NCBI RefSeq assembly: GCF_000724605.1
Contig: NZ_CP008802.1
Coordinates: forward strand, 558,001 to 622,000
Length of the DNA: 64,000 nucleotides
From: Actinotignum schaalii
GTDB taxonomy: Bacteria; Actinomycetota; Actinomycetes; Actinomycetales; Actinomycetaceae
Direction of reading: 5' to 3'
Each line of letters opens with the position of its first letter. Position 1 is the stretch's first letter. Below are positions 45,830 through 55,753 of the stretch, piece by piece. The notes below the pieces were generated by a model, which saw only the letters and a list, made by a program, of their open reading frames with translations, did no database searches and was not told the DNA's origin. The translations under genes and the position numbers were made by a program.

Positions 45830-46618
45830 ATGCGGGGTAACAATGTCACCACTTTCCCGGTTCTCGCCGATAAGAGCGTTATTGTCACGGGCGGCGCCTC
45901 CGGACTCGGGCGCGAAGCATCGATTCTTTTTGCTGAAGCCGGCGCCAAGGTCATCGTCGCTGACTACAATCTGGAAGGCGCTGAAGAAACTGTCGCCACC
46001 ATCAAGAAGGCTGGTGGCGAAGCTATTGCGGTACGTACCGATGTTTCTGATTCCGAATCTGTCCAAAAGATGGTTGCTACCGCGGTAGAAACCTACGGGC
46101 GCTTGGATGGTGCTTTCAATAATGCCGCGGCGGCCCCCGATAATGCGCTCACCTCAGAATTCGATGAAGACTACTGGGATAAGCTCATGAAAGTCGATCT
46201 CAAGGGTGTGGCGCTGTGCATGAAGTACGAAATTAAGCAGTTCCTCGCGCAAGGCGATGGAGGGTCCATCGTCAATACCGCTTCGGTTTCCGGAATTCGG
46301 CCCCAACCCTTTAACCCCGCCTATGTTTCCGCCAAGCACGGAGTGATTGGCCTAACGAAGGTGGCAGCAGTGGAGAACGGGCCACATAATATCCGCGTCA
46401 ACGCTATTGCCCCGGGCGCAATTGATACTCCCATGCTGCACGATGCACTCGAAGCCCTGGGTACGAGCGGCGAGGAATACGCACCCATGATTTCCTTGCT
46501 CAACCGTTTTGGTAGCCCGCGCGAAATCGCGCAACCGGCCCTGTGGTTGCTTTCCGATGCGGCTTCTTACGTGACGAGCACCGTGATCGCCGTGGATGCC
46601 GGCTACACCGGGCGTTAG
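45830..46618 (+). CDS. Classical SDR-family oxidoreductase
   Basis: 262 aa. Cofactor motif TGGASGLGREASILF (NAD-preferring: Asp in VIVADYN), FNNAAAA, catalytic Ser in TASVSG, YVSAK (YxxxK), and NAIAPGAIDTPM. The C-terminus LSDAASYVTSTVIAVDAGYT is typical of the FabG/HSDH-like group. GAAGGAG precedes ATG 45830. It stands alone, 77 bp after the EamA gene, and converges on hemW. Substrate cannot be deduced. It is less GC-rich at third positions than its neighbours. Confidence 0.9.
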   Translation: MRGNNVTTFPVLADKSVIVTGGASGLGREASILFAEAGAKVIVADYNLEGAEETVATIKKAGGEAIAVRTDVSDSESVQKMVATAVETYGRLDGAFNNAAAAPDNALTSEFDEDYWDKLMKVDLKGVALCMKYEIKQFLAQGDGGSIVNTASVSGIRPQPFNPAYVSAKHGVIGLTKVAAVENGPHNIRVNAIAPGAIDTPMLHDALEALGTSGEEYAPMISLLNRFGSPREIAQPALWLLSDAASYVTSTVIAVDAGYTGR

Positions 46619-46652
46619 CGCCCGGCACGTTCAGAAATAACCAGATCCCGCG

Positions 46653-47921
46653 CTACCAGAGCGCCCGGGTCACGGTATCAGCCAGGAGCCGCCCGCGCCG
46701 GGTCAGAACAAGACGCCCGGCGCGGGCGCTTTCTGCCTCGACTAAATCGTCCCGGATCAGGCCCTCCACCACCGCGGCGTCCACGCTGGCGGGAATATCA
46801 ATTCCGCGGCTCATTCGAATACCGAGCATAATTTTTTCTTCGCGTTGTTCGGCCGGGCTGAGGATTTCCCGCTCCAGGGCCGGCGAAATAATGGCCGACT
46901 GGCTCGCGGCTGCCTCGCCCGCCGCACTTGGCGCGGCGGCGCCGTCGTCGTTCCCGATTCCGCGCGCCCAGACTCGATCCGCGTAAGCGCGCGGGTGTTT
47001 GACGTTCCAGAACCGCACCCCGTTAATATGCGAGTGGGCGCCGGGGCCGTAACCCCACCAATTCGCGTTCTCCCAGTAATAGCAATTGTGACGACATTCG
47101 TGGCCGGGGCGGGCCCAATTCGAAATCTCGTACCAACGGTAGCCGGCCGCGGAGAGGATATCGTCGGCGACCTCGTATTTATCGGCGAGCTCGTCAGGAT
47201 CGGGGAGGCTAATTAGGCCGCGGCGAGCCTGCATCCCCATTTTGGTGCCCGGTTCCACCATGAGCCCGTAGGCGCTGATATGCGCGGGTTCGAGGGCGAG
47301 TACGGCCGCGAGCGAGGTGCGCCACTGCTCCATCGTTTCCCCGGGCGCCCCGTAAATAAGATCGAGAGAATACTCCAGGCCCAGTTCGCGGGCCCAGCCG
47401 GTCACGCGTTCGACCTGGCCGGGGCTGTGTTGGCGGTCAAGGGTGCGCAGCACCTCGGGCACGGCCGATTGCATCCCGAAGGAGATGCGGGTGAAGCCGC
47501 CGGCCCGCAGGGCGGCGAGGGCCGCGCGGTCCACGGATTCCGGATTGCATTCCGTGGTGATTTCGGCGCCCTCGGCCAGGCCGAAAGCGCGATCCAGCTC
47601 CGCGAGCACCGCGACGAGCTGCCCGGCGTCCAGCAGGGTGGGAGTACCGCCCCCGAAGAAAACCGTCCGCAGCGCAGCGCGGTTGGTGCCGGTATCGAGA
47701 ACCTCGCGCGACAGCGCTATTTCGCGGGCGAGGGACGCCGGGAAATCATCGCGGCCCGCGCCCGGCCCGAAGCTCGGCTTGGTATAGGTGTTGAAATCGC
47801 AATAGCCGCAGCGCACCGTGCAAAAAGGAATGTGGACGTAGGCGGAAAAACCGGCGCTCACATCCGGGTTCGGGAGCGCGCCGGAAGCCGGGGCCGGCTC
47901 GCCGTGTGGAAGGGACGCCAT
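46653..47921 (-). CDS. hemW: Radical SAM protein HemW (coproporphyrinogen oxidase-like)
   Basis: 422 aa. CTVRCGYCDFNTY gives the [4Fe-4S]/SAM cluster (CxxxCxxC plus F), followed by FFGGGTPTLLDAG, EITTECNPESV, ISFGMQSAVPEVLRTLDRQH and the HemN C-terminal domain. The Cys-X2-Cys-X-Phe pattern marks HemW (heme chaperone), not HemN. An Ala/Gly-rich insert near residue 320 is unusual. It is co-directional with trmB and lepA with 6-bp and 2-bp gaps. Confidence 0.93.
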   Translation of the reverse strand: MASLPHGEPAPASGALPNPDVSAGFSAYVHIPFCTVRCGYCDFNTYTKPSFGPGAGRDDFPASLAREIALSREVLDTGTNRAALRTVFFGGGTPTLLDAGQLVAVLAELDRAFGLAEGAEITTECNPESVDRAALAALRAGGFTRISFGMQSAVPEVLRTLDRQHSPGQVERVTGWARELGLEYSLDLIYGAPGETMEQWRTSLAAVLALEPAHISAYGLMVEPGTKMGMQARRGLISLPDPDELADKYEVADDILSAAGYRWYEISNWARPGHECRHNCYYWENANWWGYGPGAHSHINGVRFWNVKHPRAYADRVWARGIGNDDGAAAPSAAGEAAASQSAIISPALEREILSPAEQREEKIMLGIRMSRGIDIPASVDAAVVEGLIRDDLVEAESARAGRLVLTRRGRLLADTVTRALW

Positions 47922-47927
47922 GGGAGC

Positions 47928-48908
47928 CTAGGCTCGCGCCGCGGTATCGGTATCCGCGGGTGCTGCGGCACCGGTATGCTCGGGCGCCGCGGGTTCCAGC
48001 GCGGTGCGCAGCGCGAGAATATCGTGGATGGTGCGCCCGGCCGCGATACCGCGTTCCTCGAAACGGGTGAACACGCGTTCCTCCCAGCGCGGCGCGAAAC
48101 CGCCGCGTTCCGGAGTGGGATCCGCCGGGTCCGGACGTTCACCGGCGTGTGGATTCGTGAAATACGGGGATGATTCGACGACGTCGCGCATCTGCCATGC
48201 GTAATTATCCCAATCCGTGGCCAGCCGCCAGGCGCCCCCTTCCCGGAGCATTCCGGCCACCACCGTGGCAAAGGGCGCAGCAACCAGGCGGCGCTTATGG
48301 TGGCGGGCTTTACGCCAGGGATCGGGGAAGAATGTCCACACCTGATCGGCGCGCGGATTCGCGGCATTCGGATGGGTGGCGCTGCGCGCCGGCCCGCAAG
48401 CCGTGACATCCTCCCCGCGCGCCAGGCCCGCGCATTCCAAGCCGAAGAGGACCGGGAGGGCCTGTGCGGCGTCGGCCTCCAGCACCCGCACGTTCGTGGC
48501 GCCCGCGCGCAGAATACTGGCTACGCAGCGCGCCGCGCCGGGAGCCCAGGCTTCCACGAGCAGCACATTATATTCGGGGTGGCGCTGGGCGAAAGAAACA
48601 CCGTGCTCGCCCGAACCGGGGCCGATTTCCACGGCGAGCGGGGCCTCGCGGCCGAAAACTTGCCCGAGGTCGCAACGCGAATCCAGGGCTACCGTGGTGG
48701 CCTGCGGACCGGGTGCCAGGGGCACAAAAAGTTCGGGGTGGCGGGCCACCGTTTCTTCGTGGCGTGCACCCAGCCGCGAACCGCGTAGGGAGAAGGAGCG
48801 GATGCGCCATTGGGAGCGCTCGGGTGCGGAGGGCCCGGCTGCGCCGTCGTGCTGCTGCGGCGCGGCATCCGGGCGAGCCGCGCGTGAATCTTCGGGACGC
48901 TCGGACAT
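47928..48908 (-). CDS. trmB: tRNA (guanine46-N7)-methyltransferase
   Basis: 326 aa. An N-terminal low-complexity extension of about 30 residues precedes RSFSLRGSRLGARHEE, the SAM-binding VEIGPGSGEHGVSFAQRHPE, and WTFFPDPWRKARHHKRRLV, the TrmB signature. The C-terminal VFTRFEERGIAAGRTIHDI is conserved. The Ala/Pro tail is not. Confidence 0.93.
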   Translation of the reverse strand: MSERPEDSRAARPDAAPQQHDGAAGPSAPERSQWRIRSFSLRGSRLGARHEETVARHPELFVPLAPGPQATTVALDSRCDLGQVFGREAPLAVEIGPGSGEHGVSFAQRHPEYNVLLVEAWAPGAARCVASILRAGATNVRVLEADAAQALPVLFGLECAGLARGEDVTACGPARSATHPNAANPRADQVWTFFPDPWRKARHHKRRLVAAPFATVVAGMLREGGAWRLATDWDNYAWQMRDVVESSPYFTNPHAGERPDPADPTPERGGFAPRWEERVFTRFEERGIAAGRTIHDILALRTALEPAAPEHTGAAAPADTDTAARA

Positions 48909-48910
48909 AT

Positions 48911-50764
48911 CTACTTCCCCGTGGGTGCTTCGGAGGTGAGGGCAGCCACGAAAGCTTCCTGGGGCACGTCCACGCGCCCGATGGATTTCATGCGCTTCTT
49001 ACCTTCCTTCTGCTTCTCCAGCAGTTTGCGTTTACGCGAGACGTCGCCGCCGTAGCACTTGGAGAGCACGTCCTTACGCAGGGCCTTGATGGTTTCGCGG
49101 GCGATAATGCGCGAACCCACCGCGGCCTGCACCGGAATTTCGAATTGCTGGCGCGGGATGAGAGTCTTGAGTTTCTTCGTCATCTCATTGCCGTAAGAGT
49201 AGGCCTTGTCCTTGTAGACGATGGCGGAGAAAGCATCGACCTGTTCGTGATTGAGCAGCACATCCACCTTGACCAGATCGGAAGGCTGTTCGCCGGCAAT
49301 ATCGTAATCGAGGGAAGCGTAGCCCTTCGTGCGCGACTTGAGCTGGTCAAAGAAATCGGTAACGATCTCCGCCAGCGGCAGCACGTAGTGAATCTCCACC
49401 CGCTCGGCGGTGAGGTAATCCATGCCTTGGAGCGCCCCGCGCCGTTCCTGGCACAGCTCCATAATGGAGCCCACGTAATCGGAAGGAGCCAGGATCGTGG
49501 CGCGCACGGTCGGTTCGTAAATCTCCCGAATTTTCCCTTCCGGGAATTCCGAAGGATTCGTGACGGTCAGTTCTTCACCGGCATCCGTGATGACCCGGTA
49601 GATCACCGAGGGCGCGGTGGCAATAATATCGAGGTCGAATTCCCGCTCGAGGCGTTCGCGAATAATCTCCAGGTGGAGCAGGCCCAGGAAGCCACAGCGG
49701 AACCCGAAACCGAGGGCCACCGAGCTTTCCGGTTCGTAGACCAGCGAAGCATCATTGAGCTTGAGTTTTTCCAGAGCCTCGCGCAGGTTCGGGAAATCGG
49801 AGCCGTCCATCGGGTAGATCCCGGAGTACACCATCGGTTTCGGATCGAGGTAGCCGGGCAGGGCTTCGGTGGCGCTCTCCCGCGCGCCGGTTACGGTATC
49901 CCCCACGCGGGTTTGGCGCACATCCTTCACGCCAGTAATGAGGTAGCCCACTTCCCCGGCCCCCAGCGCGGTAGTGGGCGTAGGTTCGGGGGAAATCACG
50001 CCCAGTTCCAGGAGTTCGTGTTCGGTGCGGGTGGCCATGGTGCGCACCTTCGAGCGGGTGGTCAGCTCACCATCAACCACACGCACATAGGTGACGACCC
50101 CGCGATAAATATCGTAAACAGAATCGAAAATCATGGCGCGGGCCGGACCGTCCGGGCGCCCCGACGGCGCGGGAACCTCCGCGACGATCCGGTCGAGCAG
50201 CTCGGGCACGCCCTCCCCCGTTTTCCCGGACACCGCCAGGCAGTCCTCCGGTTCCACCCCGAGGAGAGAAGCCACTTCTTCCGCGATTTTTTCCGGTTGC
50301 GCGGAAGGCAAATCGATTTTATTAAGGACGGGAATAATCGTGAGATCGTTTTCCATGGCCATATACAAATTGGCCAGGGTCTGCGCTTCGATTCCCTGGG
50401 TGGCATCCACGAGCAGCACCGCGCCTTCGCAGGCCGCCAGCGAACGATTGACCTCATAAGAAAAGTCCACGTGGCCCGGGGTGTCGATCATATTGAGAGC
50501 GTAGGCTTTCCCCTCCACCGACCACGGCAAACGCACGGCCTGCGATTTGATGGTGATGCCGCGCTCACGCTCAATATCCATCCGGTCCAGGTATTGATCA
50601 CGCATTTCGCGCTGCTCCACAATCCCGGTGAGCTGGAGCATCCGGTCAGCTAGCGTGGACTTTCCGTGATCAATATGCGCAATAATGCAAAAATTTCGGA
50701 TACGCTCGGGCGCCGTCGCGCCCGGAATAATGGCGCGCGATTCCTCAGCGGAAGAAATAGGCAC
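48911..50764 (-). CDS. lepA: Elongation factor 4 (LepA)
   Basis: 617-aa translational GTPase. G1 [14 protein letters not shown]3 [11 protein letters not shown] and G4 NKID lie in the G domain. EF-G-like domains follow, with the LepA-specific C-terminal domain ([23 protein letters not shown]). GTG start with AAGGAG upstream; a TATACT box (complement at 50793–50798) fits a promoter in the divergent region with the LLM gene. Confidence 0.97.
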   Translation of the reverse strand: MPISSAEESRAIIPGATAPERIRNFCIIAHIDHGKSTLADRMLQLTGIVEQREMRDQYLDRMDIERERGITIKSQAVRLPWSVEGKAYALNMIDTPGHVDFSYEVNRSLAACEGAVLLVDATQGIEAQTLANLYMAMENDLTIIPVLNKIDLPSAQPEKIAEEVASLLGVEPEDCLAVSGKTGEGVPELLDRIVAEVPAPSGRPDGPARAMIFDSVYDIYRGVVTYVRVVDGELTTRSKVRTMATRTEHELLELGVISPEPTPTTALGAGEVGYLITGVKDVRQTRVGDTVTGARESATEALPGYLDPKPMVYSGIYPMDGSDFPNLREALEKLKLNDASLVYEPESSVALGFGFRCGFLGLLHLEIIRERLEREFDLDIIATAPSVIYRVITDAGEELTVTNPSEFPEGKIREIYEPTVRATILAPSDYVGSIMELCQERRGALQGMDYLTAERVEIHYVLPLAEIVTDFFDQLKSRTKGYASLDYDIAGEQPSDLVKVDVLLNHEQVDAFSAIVYKDKAYSYGNEMTKKLKTLIPRQQFEIPVQAAVGSRIIARETIKALRKDVLSKCYGGDVSRKRKLLEKQKEGKKRMKSIGRVDVPQEAFVAALTSEAPTGK

Positions 50765-50846
50765 GTCTCTCCTTCACAATAAACTCTGCTCAAGTATAGT
50801 CCTTGGACCATAATGGATATGGATATATCGGTCACGGGAGTTTGCC

Positions 50847-51842
50847 ATGAATGTTCCTTTGTCAGTGTTAGATTTCGCTACGCGGTACGACGGCGAAGCT
50901 CCGGCCGCGGCCCTGCACCGCTGCGTCGATCTCGCTAAGCGCGCCGAAGCCTCCGGCTACACCCGGGTGTGGTACACCGAGCATCACAATATGCCCACGG
51001 TGATCTCCTCCTCCCCCGCGATTATCATCGGCTACGTTGCCTCGCATACCTCCCGGATTCGGCTGGGTGCGGGCGGGGTAATGCTCCCCAATCATTCCCC
51101 GCTCGTCATTGCTGAACAATTCGGGGCGCTGGCGGACATGTATCCGGGGCGTATTGATTTAGGACTCGGGCGGGCGCCGGGCACCGATAGCCGTACCCTC
51201 TACGCGCTGCGCCGCGATCCCAGCGCCTATGAGAACTTCCCGCGTGATGTGGTGGAGCTCCAGGGGTTCCTCGGGGATACCTCCCGGGTGCCGGGGGTGG
51301 CGGCCTATCCGGGCCAGGGCACCCACGTGCCCCTCATTATTCTGGGTTCTTCGCTTTTCGGGGCGGATCTGGCCGCGCAGTTGGGCCTTCCGTATTCTTT
51401 CGCTTCCCATTTCGCTCCGCGCCTGCTCCACGAGGCTATTGCCCACTACCGGGAGAATTTCCAGCCCTCGGAGGAACTTGCCGAGCCCTATGTTATTGCG
51501 GCGGTGAATGTGACCGCGGCAGAAACGTCGGAGGCAGCCACCCGCGAATTCGAGCGGGTCAAGCGGGCCCGGGTCCGGAATATGCTGCTGCGCGGGGCAC
51601 CGGGCAGCGATATCTCCGATGCGGATCTTGATGCGGTGATGGACAGCGCGCAAGCCCGCCAGATCCTCGATATGCTTCGCTACACCGCGGTGGGGGACGC
51701 GGCCGAGGTGGGTGAATATCTGCGAAAGTTCGCCCGCGATGCGCAGGCCGATGAGCTCATGATGTCAGTGCAGGCTACTTCGCATGACGAATCGCTGGCC
51801 TGCTTGGAGCTGGCCGCGCGTGGCTACGGCTTGGTTAGCTGA
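50847..51842 (+). CDS. LLM-class flavin-dependent oxidoreductase (group 1)
   Basis: 331-aa luciferase-like monooxygenase. The start MNVPLSVLDFATRYDG matches the group 1 (YhbW-like) proteins. WYTEHHNMPTVISSSPAIII, RIRLGAGGVMLPNHSPLVIAEQ and DLGLGRAPGTDSRTL are conserved. It uses FMNH2 or F420; which one cannot be read from the sequence. GGGAG precedes the ATG. Downstream, CAGCTAGGCGC occurs twice (51860 and 51878), repeating the gene's AGC-stop end. Confidence 0.9.
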   Translation: MNVPLSVLDFATRYDGEAPAAALHRCVDLAKRAEASGYTRVWYTEHHNMPTVISSSPAIIIGYVASHTSRIRLGAGGVMLPNHSPLVIAEQFGALADMYPGRIDLGLGRAPGTDSRTLYALRRDPSAYENFPRDVVELQGFLGDTSRVPGVAAYPGQGTHVPLIILGSSLFGADLAAQLGLPYSFASHFAPRLLHEAIAHYRENFQPSEELAEPYVIAAVNVTAAETSEAATREFERVKRARVRNMLLRGAPGSDISDADLDAVMDSAQARQILDMLRYTAVGDAAEVGEYLRKFARDAQADELMMSVQATSHDESLACLELAARGYGLVS

Positions 51843-51974
51843 GAAATGCGCGGCGCTGGCAGCTAGGCGCCGGCTGACAGCTAGGCGCGGCGTCGTACCG
51901 TAACGCGTAGCTTCGTGTTTCTCTCCCCCCACGCTATCGGCCGCCTTGCACGCGCGCGTTTTCTTTGTGGCACG

Positions 51975-52496
51975 ATGGTTAGTATGCCTCTGTCGCAAAA
52001 ACTACTCGGAACCGGCGAAGAACTTCTTGTCCATATGCACCCCGATGCCCGGCATTTACTGCCGCGGGCGCTCGGTGCCGCGGCGGTGGTGTTCCTGGCG
52101 ATGCTCGGGGTGGTAGCGCTGCCGGGTAGGTGGCAGCCGCTGGCCGGGTGGCTGGTGGTGGCGGTCGGGGTTCTCGCGCTTATTGCGATTGCCGGGTGGC
52201 CGTGGCTGCAGTGGTATATGAGCACGGTGAGTATTACCAACCGCCGGATTATTACCCGGCGCGGGGTGTTCACGAAGCTCGGGCACGATCTTCCGCTCGC
52301 CGCGGTGGCACGGGTGGATGCGCAACCTTCAGGTACCGGGACTTCCGGTTCCCTTCTTGTGACGACGACGTCAGGTGCCACGGTCACCCTGCGCCGCATC
52401 GCGAATCTTCCCGCTGTCACCACGTTCCTGAATACGCTACTGGACAAGCGCGCGGGAGAGGGGATTCACACCGGGGCCTCGCGCGAAACCGCCTGA
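51975..52496 (+). CDS. PH-domain (bPH2/YdbS-like) membrane protein
   Basis: About 173 aa. N-terminal hydrophilic segment LLGTGEELLVHMHPDARHLL, two TM helices (ALGAAAVVFLAMLGVVAL and GWLVVAVGVLALIAIAGWPW), then a bacterial PH domain with VSITNRRIITRRGVFTKLGHDLPL and ARVDAQPSGTGTSG. The start is uncertain: ATG 51975 or 51984, neither with a clear Shine–Dalgarno. Function unknown. Confidence 0.8.
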   Translation: MVSMPLSQKLLGTGEELLVHMHPDARHLLPRALGAAAVVFLAMLGVVALPGRWQPLAGWLVVAVGVLALIAIAGWPWLQWYMSTVSITNRRIITRRGVFTKLGHDLPLAAVARVDAQPSGTGTSGSLLVTTTSGATVTLRRIANLPAVTTFLNTLLDKRAGEGIHTGASRETA

Positions 52497-52656
52497 TTCT
52501 GGTAGTGTTTGGAGATGGACTTTCACCGGTCGGGTGGCAAGTCCTTGTTCTTTCGTAACAACCACGGGTGCCCCACGCCCGCAGTCCTACGAGGAACGCT
52601 TCCCTCTCCGACCATATTCATCTATCGCCTAGCGATTGACCGAAAGAGATATTTCA

Positions 52657-52923
52657 TTGGCTAATATCAAGCAGCAGAAGAAGCGCGTTCTGACGAACGA
52701 GAAGCGTCGCCTTCGCAACCAGGCCGTTAAGTCGGAACTGAAGACCTACATCCGTAAGACTCGCCTTGCCGTGGAAGCCGGCAATGCCGAAGAGGCGGAA
52801 ACCCTCCTGGCCGCGGCCTCCCGCAAGCTGGACAAGGCTGTGTCCAAGGGTGTTATTCACCGCAACCAGGCAGCGAACCGCAAGTCGAAGCTTGCTAAGC
52901 GCGTGAACGCACTGGCTAAGTAG
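52657..52923 (+). CDS. rpsT: 30S ribosomal protein S20
   Basis: 88 aa, reading [20 protein letters not shown] from a TTG start with AAAGAG 8–9 nt upstream. [20 protein letters not shown] is the typical C-terminal core. A UUG start is known for rpsT in other bacteria, where S20 represses its own translation. The 160-nt leader holds an ATCGC/GCGAT hairpin near the start. Confidence 0.95.
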   Translation: MANIKQQKKRVLTNEKRRLRNQAVKSELKTYIRKTRLAVEAGNAEEAETLLAAASRKLDKAVSKGVIHRNQAANRKSKLAKRVNALAK

Positions 52924-53018
52924 GCTGTGCTCCGGCCATGCAGGCCGGCCCCTGGCACGGTTGAGGCCGGACTCCCGGCGAGGTTGTATCTGTTATATCT
53001 ACCGCGCTGATGCTTAGA

Positions 53019-53056
53019 GAAAAGCGGCTGGAACCTAGGCGTTCCAGCCGCTTTTC
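53019..53056. terminator. Bidirectional terminator after rpsT
   Basis: 16-bp perfect arms GAAAAGCGGCTGGAAC / GTTCCAGCCGCTTTTC around CTAGGC, flanked by A- and T-rich ends. It serves rpsT and the convergent small membrane-protein gene. Confidence 0.85.
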
Positions 53057-53085
53057 GTATCCATTCGCATCCGGCGCGAATTTTC

Positions 53086-53343
53086 TCATTCTTCTCCTTC
53101 GTGCTCGCCTTCTCGTTCCGCTTCCAAACCGCGGCGTTCCGTATTCAAACGGCGCAGCGTAGCGCGTACTTCGTTTTCCCGGTGCCGCTGCCACAGCGCA
53201 AGGCAGAGTAACGCAAGAGTGACGAGGGCGGGAATAAGAGCGTAGTCATACCAACGACCACCTGCTAACGCGCTCCCAATACAGCCTCCCAGAGTAGTTC
53301 CGAGTGCCAGTTGCGAGAAATAGAAATACCTTTTTGAGCGCAT
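53086..53343 (-). CDS. Small two-TM protein
   Basis: 85 aa: a positively charged start (MRSKRYFYF), two hydrophobic segments (about residues 10–28 and 33–51), and a charged cytoplasmic tail rich in Arg/Glu. TAAGGAGG lies 6 nt before the ATG. It begins 9 bp after the exported-protein gene, so the two are co-transcribed. Size and layout resemble immunity or accessory membrane proteins, but I recognise no family. Confidence 0.7.
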   Translation of the reverse strand: MRSKRYFYFSQLALGTTLGGCIGSALAGGRWYDYALIPALVTLALLCLALWQRHRENEVRATLRRLNTERRGLEAEREGEHEGEE

Positions 53344-53352
53344 ATTTCCTCC

Positions 53353-53931
53353 TTAAATTTTGTTACATGGGCGATCGATAACCTTGTACCCGACCGGAAT
53401 GAAGGCACCCCAAGCCAATCTAAGTTCACCACATTGATTTGGCCCAGGCGTATCTTTTTCCGCGATATAAGCAGCAAGTGCCCCTATTACCGTTGCACAA
53501 GCGAGACCTCCCACTCCCGTTACTCCAAGAGCGCTACAGATAGCACCGCCAAGAGCACCGCCAACCGCACTTCCAAGCCGGTTATATTCAACCGAATTTA
53601 AGTACAGATACAGATACCAACCTGCGGTCACTCGGAACTGAGGAGCGTAACCCTGCTCCCGACCCATGAGGGAGAGTTCTTGCGACGGCTCTTTCGTCAC
53701 CTTCCACCGCAAGGATCCCGTTGTTCGAAGCTGACCATCTGGTGGCACGCTTTCCGCTTCAATAAGCACCTTCGCCAAGTCTTGCGCGAGAGCGTCATCC
53801 TCACTGGTAGGTATCGACATATTAACATGAGACCCTTGCGGCACCTCGTCACCAGCAACAACTGCCGGGAGAGACCCGCCGCAGGCAAAAGCGAGAGTAA
53901 CAGGAAGTACAGCGAAACTTTTGATAGACAT
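53353..53931 (-). CDS. Exported protein with Gly-rich hydrophobic core, unknown family
   Basis: 192 aa. Signal peptide MSIKSFAVLPVTLAFACGGS, probably cleaved after SLPAVVAG. The mature part is soluble at first. Near residues 110–165 comes GWYLYLYLNSVEYNRLGSAV, then a Gly/Ala stretch (VGGALGGAICSALG; GVGGLACATVIGALAAYIA) with GxxxG motifs and two cysteines, and a C-terminus with two more (NQCGEL; RPCNKI). A long hydrophobic helix after a signal peptide with a small membrane protein downstream resembles bacteriocin precursors; this is inference. AAGGAG precedes the ATG. The DNA is clearly AT-richer than its neighbours, suggesting transfer. Confidence 0.75.
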   Translation of the reverse strand: MSIKSFAVLPVTLAFACGGSLPAVVAGDEVPQGSHVNMSIPTSEDDALAQDLAKVLIEAESVPPDGQLRTTGSLRWKVTKEPSQELSLMGREQGYAPQFRVTAGWYLYLYLNSVEYNRLGSAVGGALGGAICSALGVTGVGGLACATVIGALAAYIAEKDTPGPNQCGELRLAWGAFIPVGYKVIDRPCNKI

Positions 53932-53954
53932 AGCAACTCCTTCGTAGATACGAA

Positions 53955-53978
53955 TACCTGTGATACTTATTACAGGTA
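53955..53978. promoter_or_regulatory. Operator-like dyad upstream of the exported-protein gene
   Basis: TACCTGT–N10–ACAGGTA, perfect, 24 bp before the start codon. A TAATAA run inside it could serve as a -10 box. Between here and 54145 the DNA is AT-rich with no gene. Confidence 0.4.
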
Positions 53979-54145
53979 CGGTTTCACCGTAACACGAGCC
54001 GCAGCTACCGTAAATCAATTTCCTATTACACTTTTGCAACACTTCATTTAGTACATATCACGTTTTGTTATATTTCTATCCAACAATCGAATTGAAGTCA
54101 GAATTCTGAAAGAAACTTCTCTATAAGAGTCACTAGATATACACG

Positions 54146-54192
54146 TAGCGCAGGTGGCCGGAACCTGAAAGGTGTTCCGGCCACCTGCGCTA
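54146..54192 (-). terminator. Terminator after pntB
   Basis: 19-bp perfect arms, TAGCGCAGGTGGCCGGAAC and its complement, with a 9-nt loop, 80 bp past the pntB stop. No U-tract. Confidence 0.75.
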
Positions 54193-54271
54193 ACTGAGGG
54201 ATTCCCTAAGCGGTTATAGTTGTGCAGCTCGCTCCGGCCGCGCCCGGGTTAGGACACGGAGCAGGGCTACC

Positions 54272-55750
54272 TTAACCGGGGAAAGCCGCGTTGATGGCAT
54301 CCACGGATGCCTTGGCATCGCCGAGCAGCATATCGGTATTCTCATTAAAGAACAGCGGGTTTTGCACTCCGGCATAGCCGGCATTGCCCATGGATCGCTT
54401 GAATACGATCACCTTCTTGGCATCCCAGACATGCAGCACCGGCATACCCGCGATGGGCGAACCGGGCTCGGAAGCCGAAGGATTGACAGTGTCATTCGCC
54501 CCGATAACCAGCACAACATCGGTATCAGCGAAGGAATCGTTGATATCGTCCATTTCCTCCACGATGTCATAGGGGACTTTCGCTTCGGCCAGCAGCACGT
54601 TCATATGCCCGGGCAGGCGCCCGGCCACCGGATGGATAGCGAAACGCACCTCGGTTCCGTTATCGCGCAGCTTCTTCGTCAGCTCCGCCACCGGATATTG
54701 GGCTTGGGCCACGGCCATACCGTAACCCGGGGCAATAATCACCGAGCTAGCGTCCGCGAGTTCTTGGGCCACCTCCGCCGCGGTGGTTTCCGTGTGGCTG
54801 CCATAGTCACGCGCCTCTCCGGTAACTGCGCCGTCGGACCCAAAACCGCCGAGGATCACGGAAATGAAGGAACGGTTCATGGCCTTGCACATGATGTAGG
54901 AGAGGTACGCGCCCGAGGATCCCACCAGCGCACCGGTAATGATAAGGAGGTCATTGCCGAGGGTGAAGCCGGCCATCGCTGCCGCCCAACCCGAGTAGGA
55001 ATTGAGCATAGATACGACGACGGGCATATCGCCACCGCCGATCGCGAGCACCATATGTGCTCCGAGCAGCAGCGCAATAACCGTGATGAGGATGAGGGGA
55101 ATGAGGCCGGCCCCCACCCCGCGGGTCCAGGCGAACCAAATAATAAGCCCCAGGCACGCCAGGATCGCGAGCAGATTGAGGAGATTACGGGCCGGGAGTA
55201 CCAGCGGCTTGCCGGGGATCTTCCCCGCGAGTTTCAGGTAGGCGCATACCGAGCCGGTGAAGGTGATCGCGCCGATGAACACCGCCAAGCCCACTTCGCC
55301 CATATGGAAGGCGTTTGTGGGGGAGAAATCTTCCCCGGGTTGCTGGAGGAAGGAGTTGTAGCCCACCAGCACCGCTGCCGCGCCCACGAAGGAATGCAGC
55401 AGGGCGATGAGTTCGGGCATGCCCGTCATTTCCACGGTGCGAGCCCGCCAGATCCCGATGCCGCCGCCCACCACGAGGGCAAGGACAAGCACCAGCACGA
55501 TAACAACGGAAGAAGCTTCCGTGGGGTAAGCGAGGACCGCGATAATTGTGGCAACAAGGGCCAGCAGCATTCCGATGACGCCCAGGATATTACCCTTCGC
55601 CGCGGTTTCCTGTTTGGATAGCCCGGCCAGGGCGAGGATGAAGAGCAGGGCCGCCACCAGGTAGGCGACGGTTTGCACGCTAGCAGCGACCTTGAGGCCG
55701 CCCAGGCTCGGGGCGGCGAGGGTGACGACGTCGTTAATAGTGGTGAGCAC
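54272..55750 (-). CDS. pntB: NAD(P) transhydrogenase subunit beta
   Basis: 492 aa. The membrane domain (about eight or nine helices, residues 25–300) contains [19 protein letters not shown], the proton-channel region. The NADP-binding dIII domain has [54 protein letters not shown] and [16 protein letters not shown]. It uses the proton gradient to make NADPH from NADH. GTG start 3 bp after the pntA stop; GAGGAG sits inside pntA. Confidence 0.96.
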   Translation of the reverse strand: MLTTINDVVTLAAPSLGGLKVAASVQTVAYLVAALLFILALAGLSKQETAAKGNILGVIGMLLALVATIIAVLAYPTEASSVVIVLVLVLALVVGGGIGIWRARTVEMTGMPELIALLHSFVGAAAVLVGYNSFLQQPGEDFSPTNAFHMGEVGLAVFIGAITFTGSVCAYLKLAGKIPGKPLVLPARNLLNLLAILACLGLIIWFAWTRGVGAGLIPLILITVIALLLGAHMVLAIGGGDMPVVVSMLNSYSGWAAAMAGFTLGNDLLIITGALVGSSGAYLSYIMCKAMNRSFISVILGGFGSDGAVTGEARDYGSHTETTAAEVAQELADASSVIIAPGYGMAVAQAQYPVAELTKKLRDNGTEVRFAIHPVAGRLPGHMNVLLAEAKVPYDIVEEMDDINDSFADTDVVLVIGANDTVNPSASEPGSPIAGMPVLHVWDAKKVIVFKRSMGNAGYAGVQNPLFFNENTDMLLGDAKASVDAINAAFPG

Positions 55751-55753
55751 GGC

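Noticed and set aside
48464-50653. 729-codon plus-strand frame opposite lepA and trmB
   Set aside because: Shadow; spans two real genes and the gap between them.
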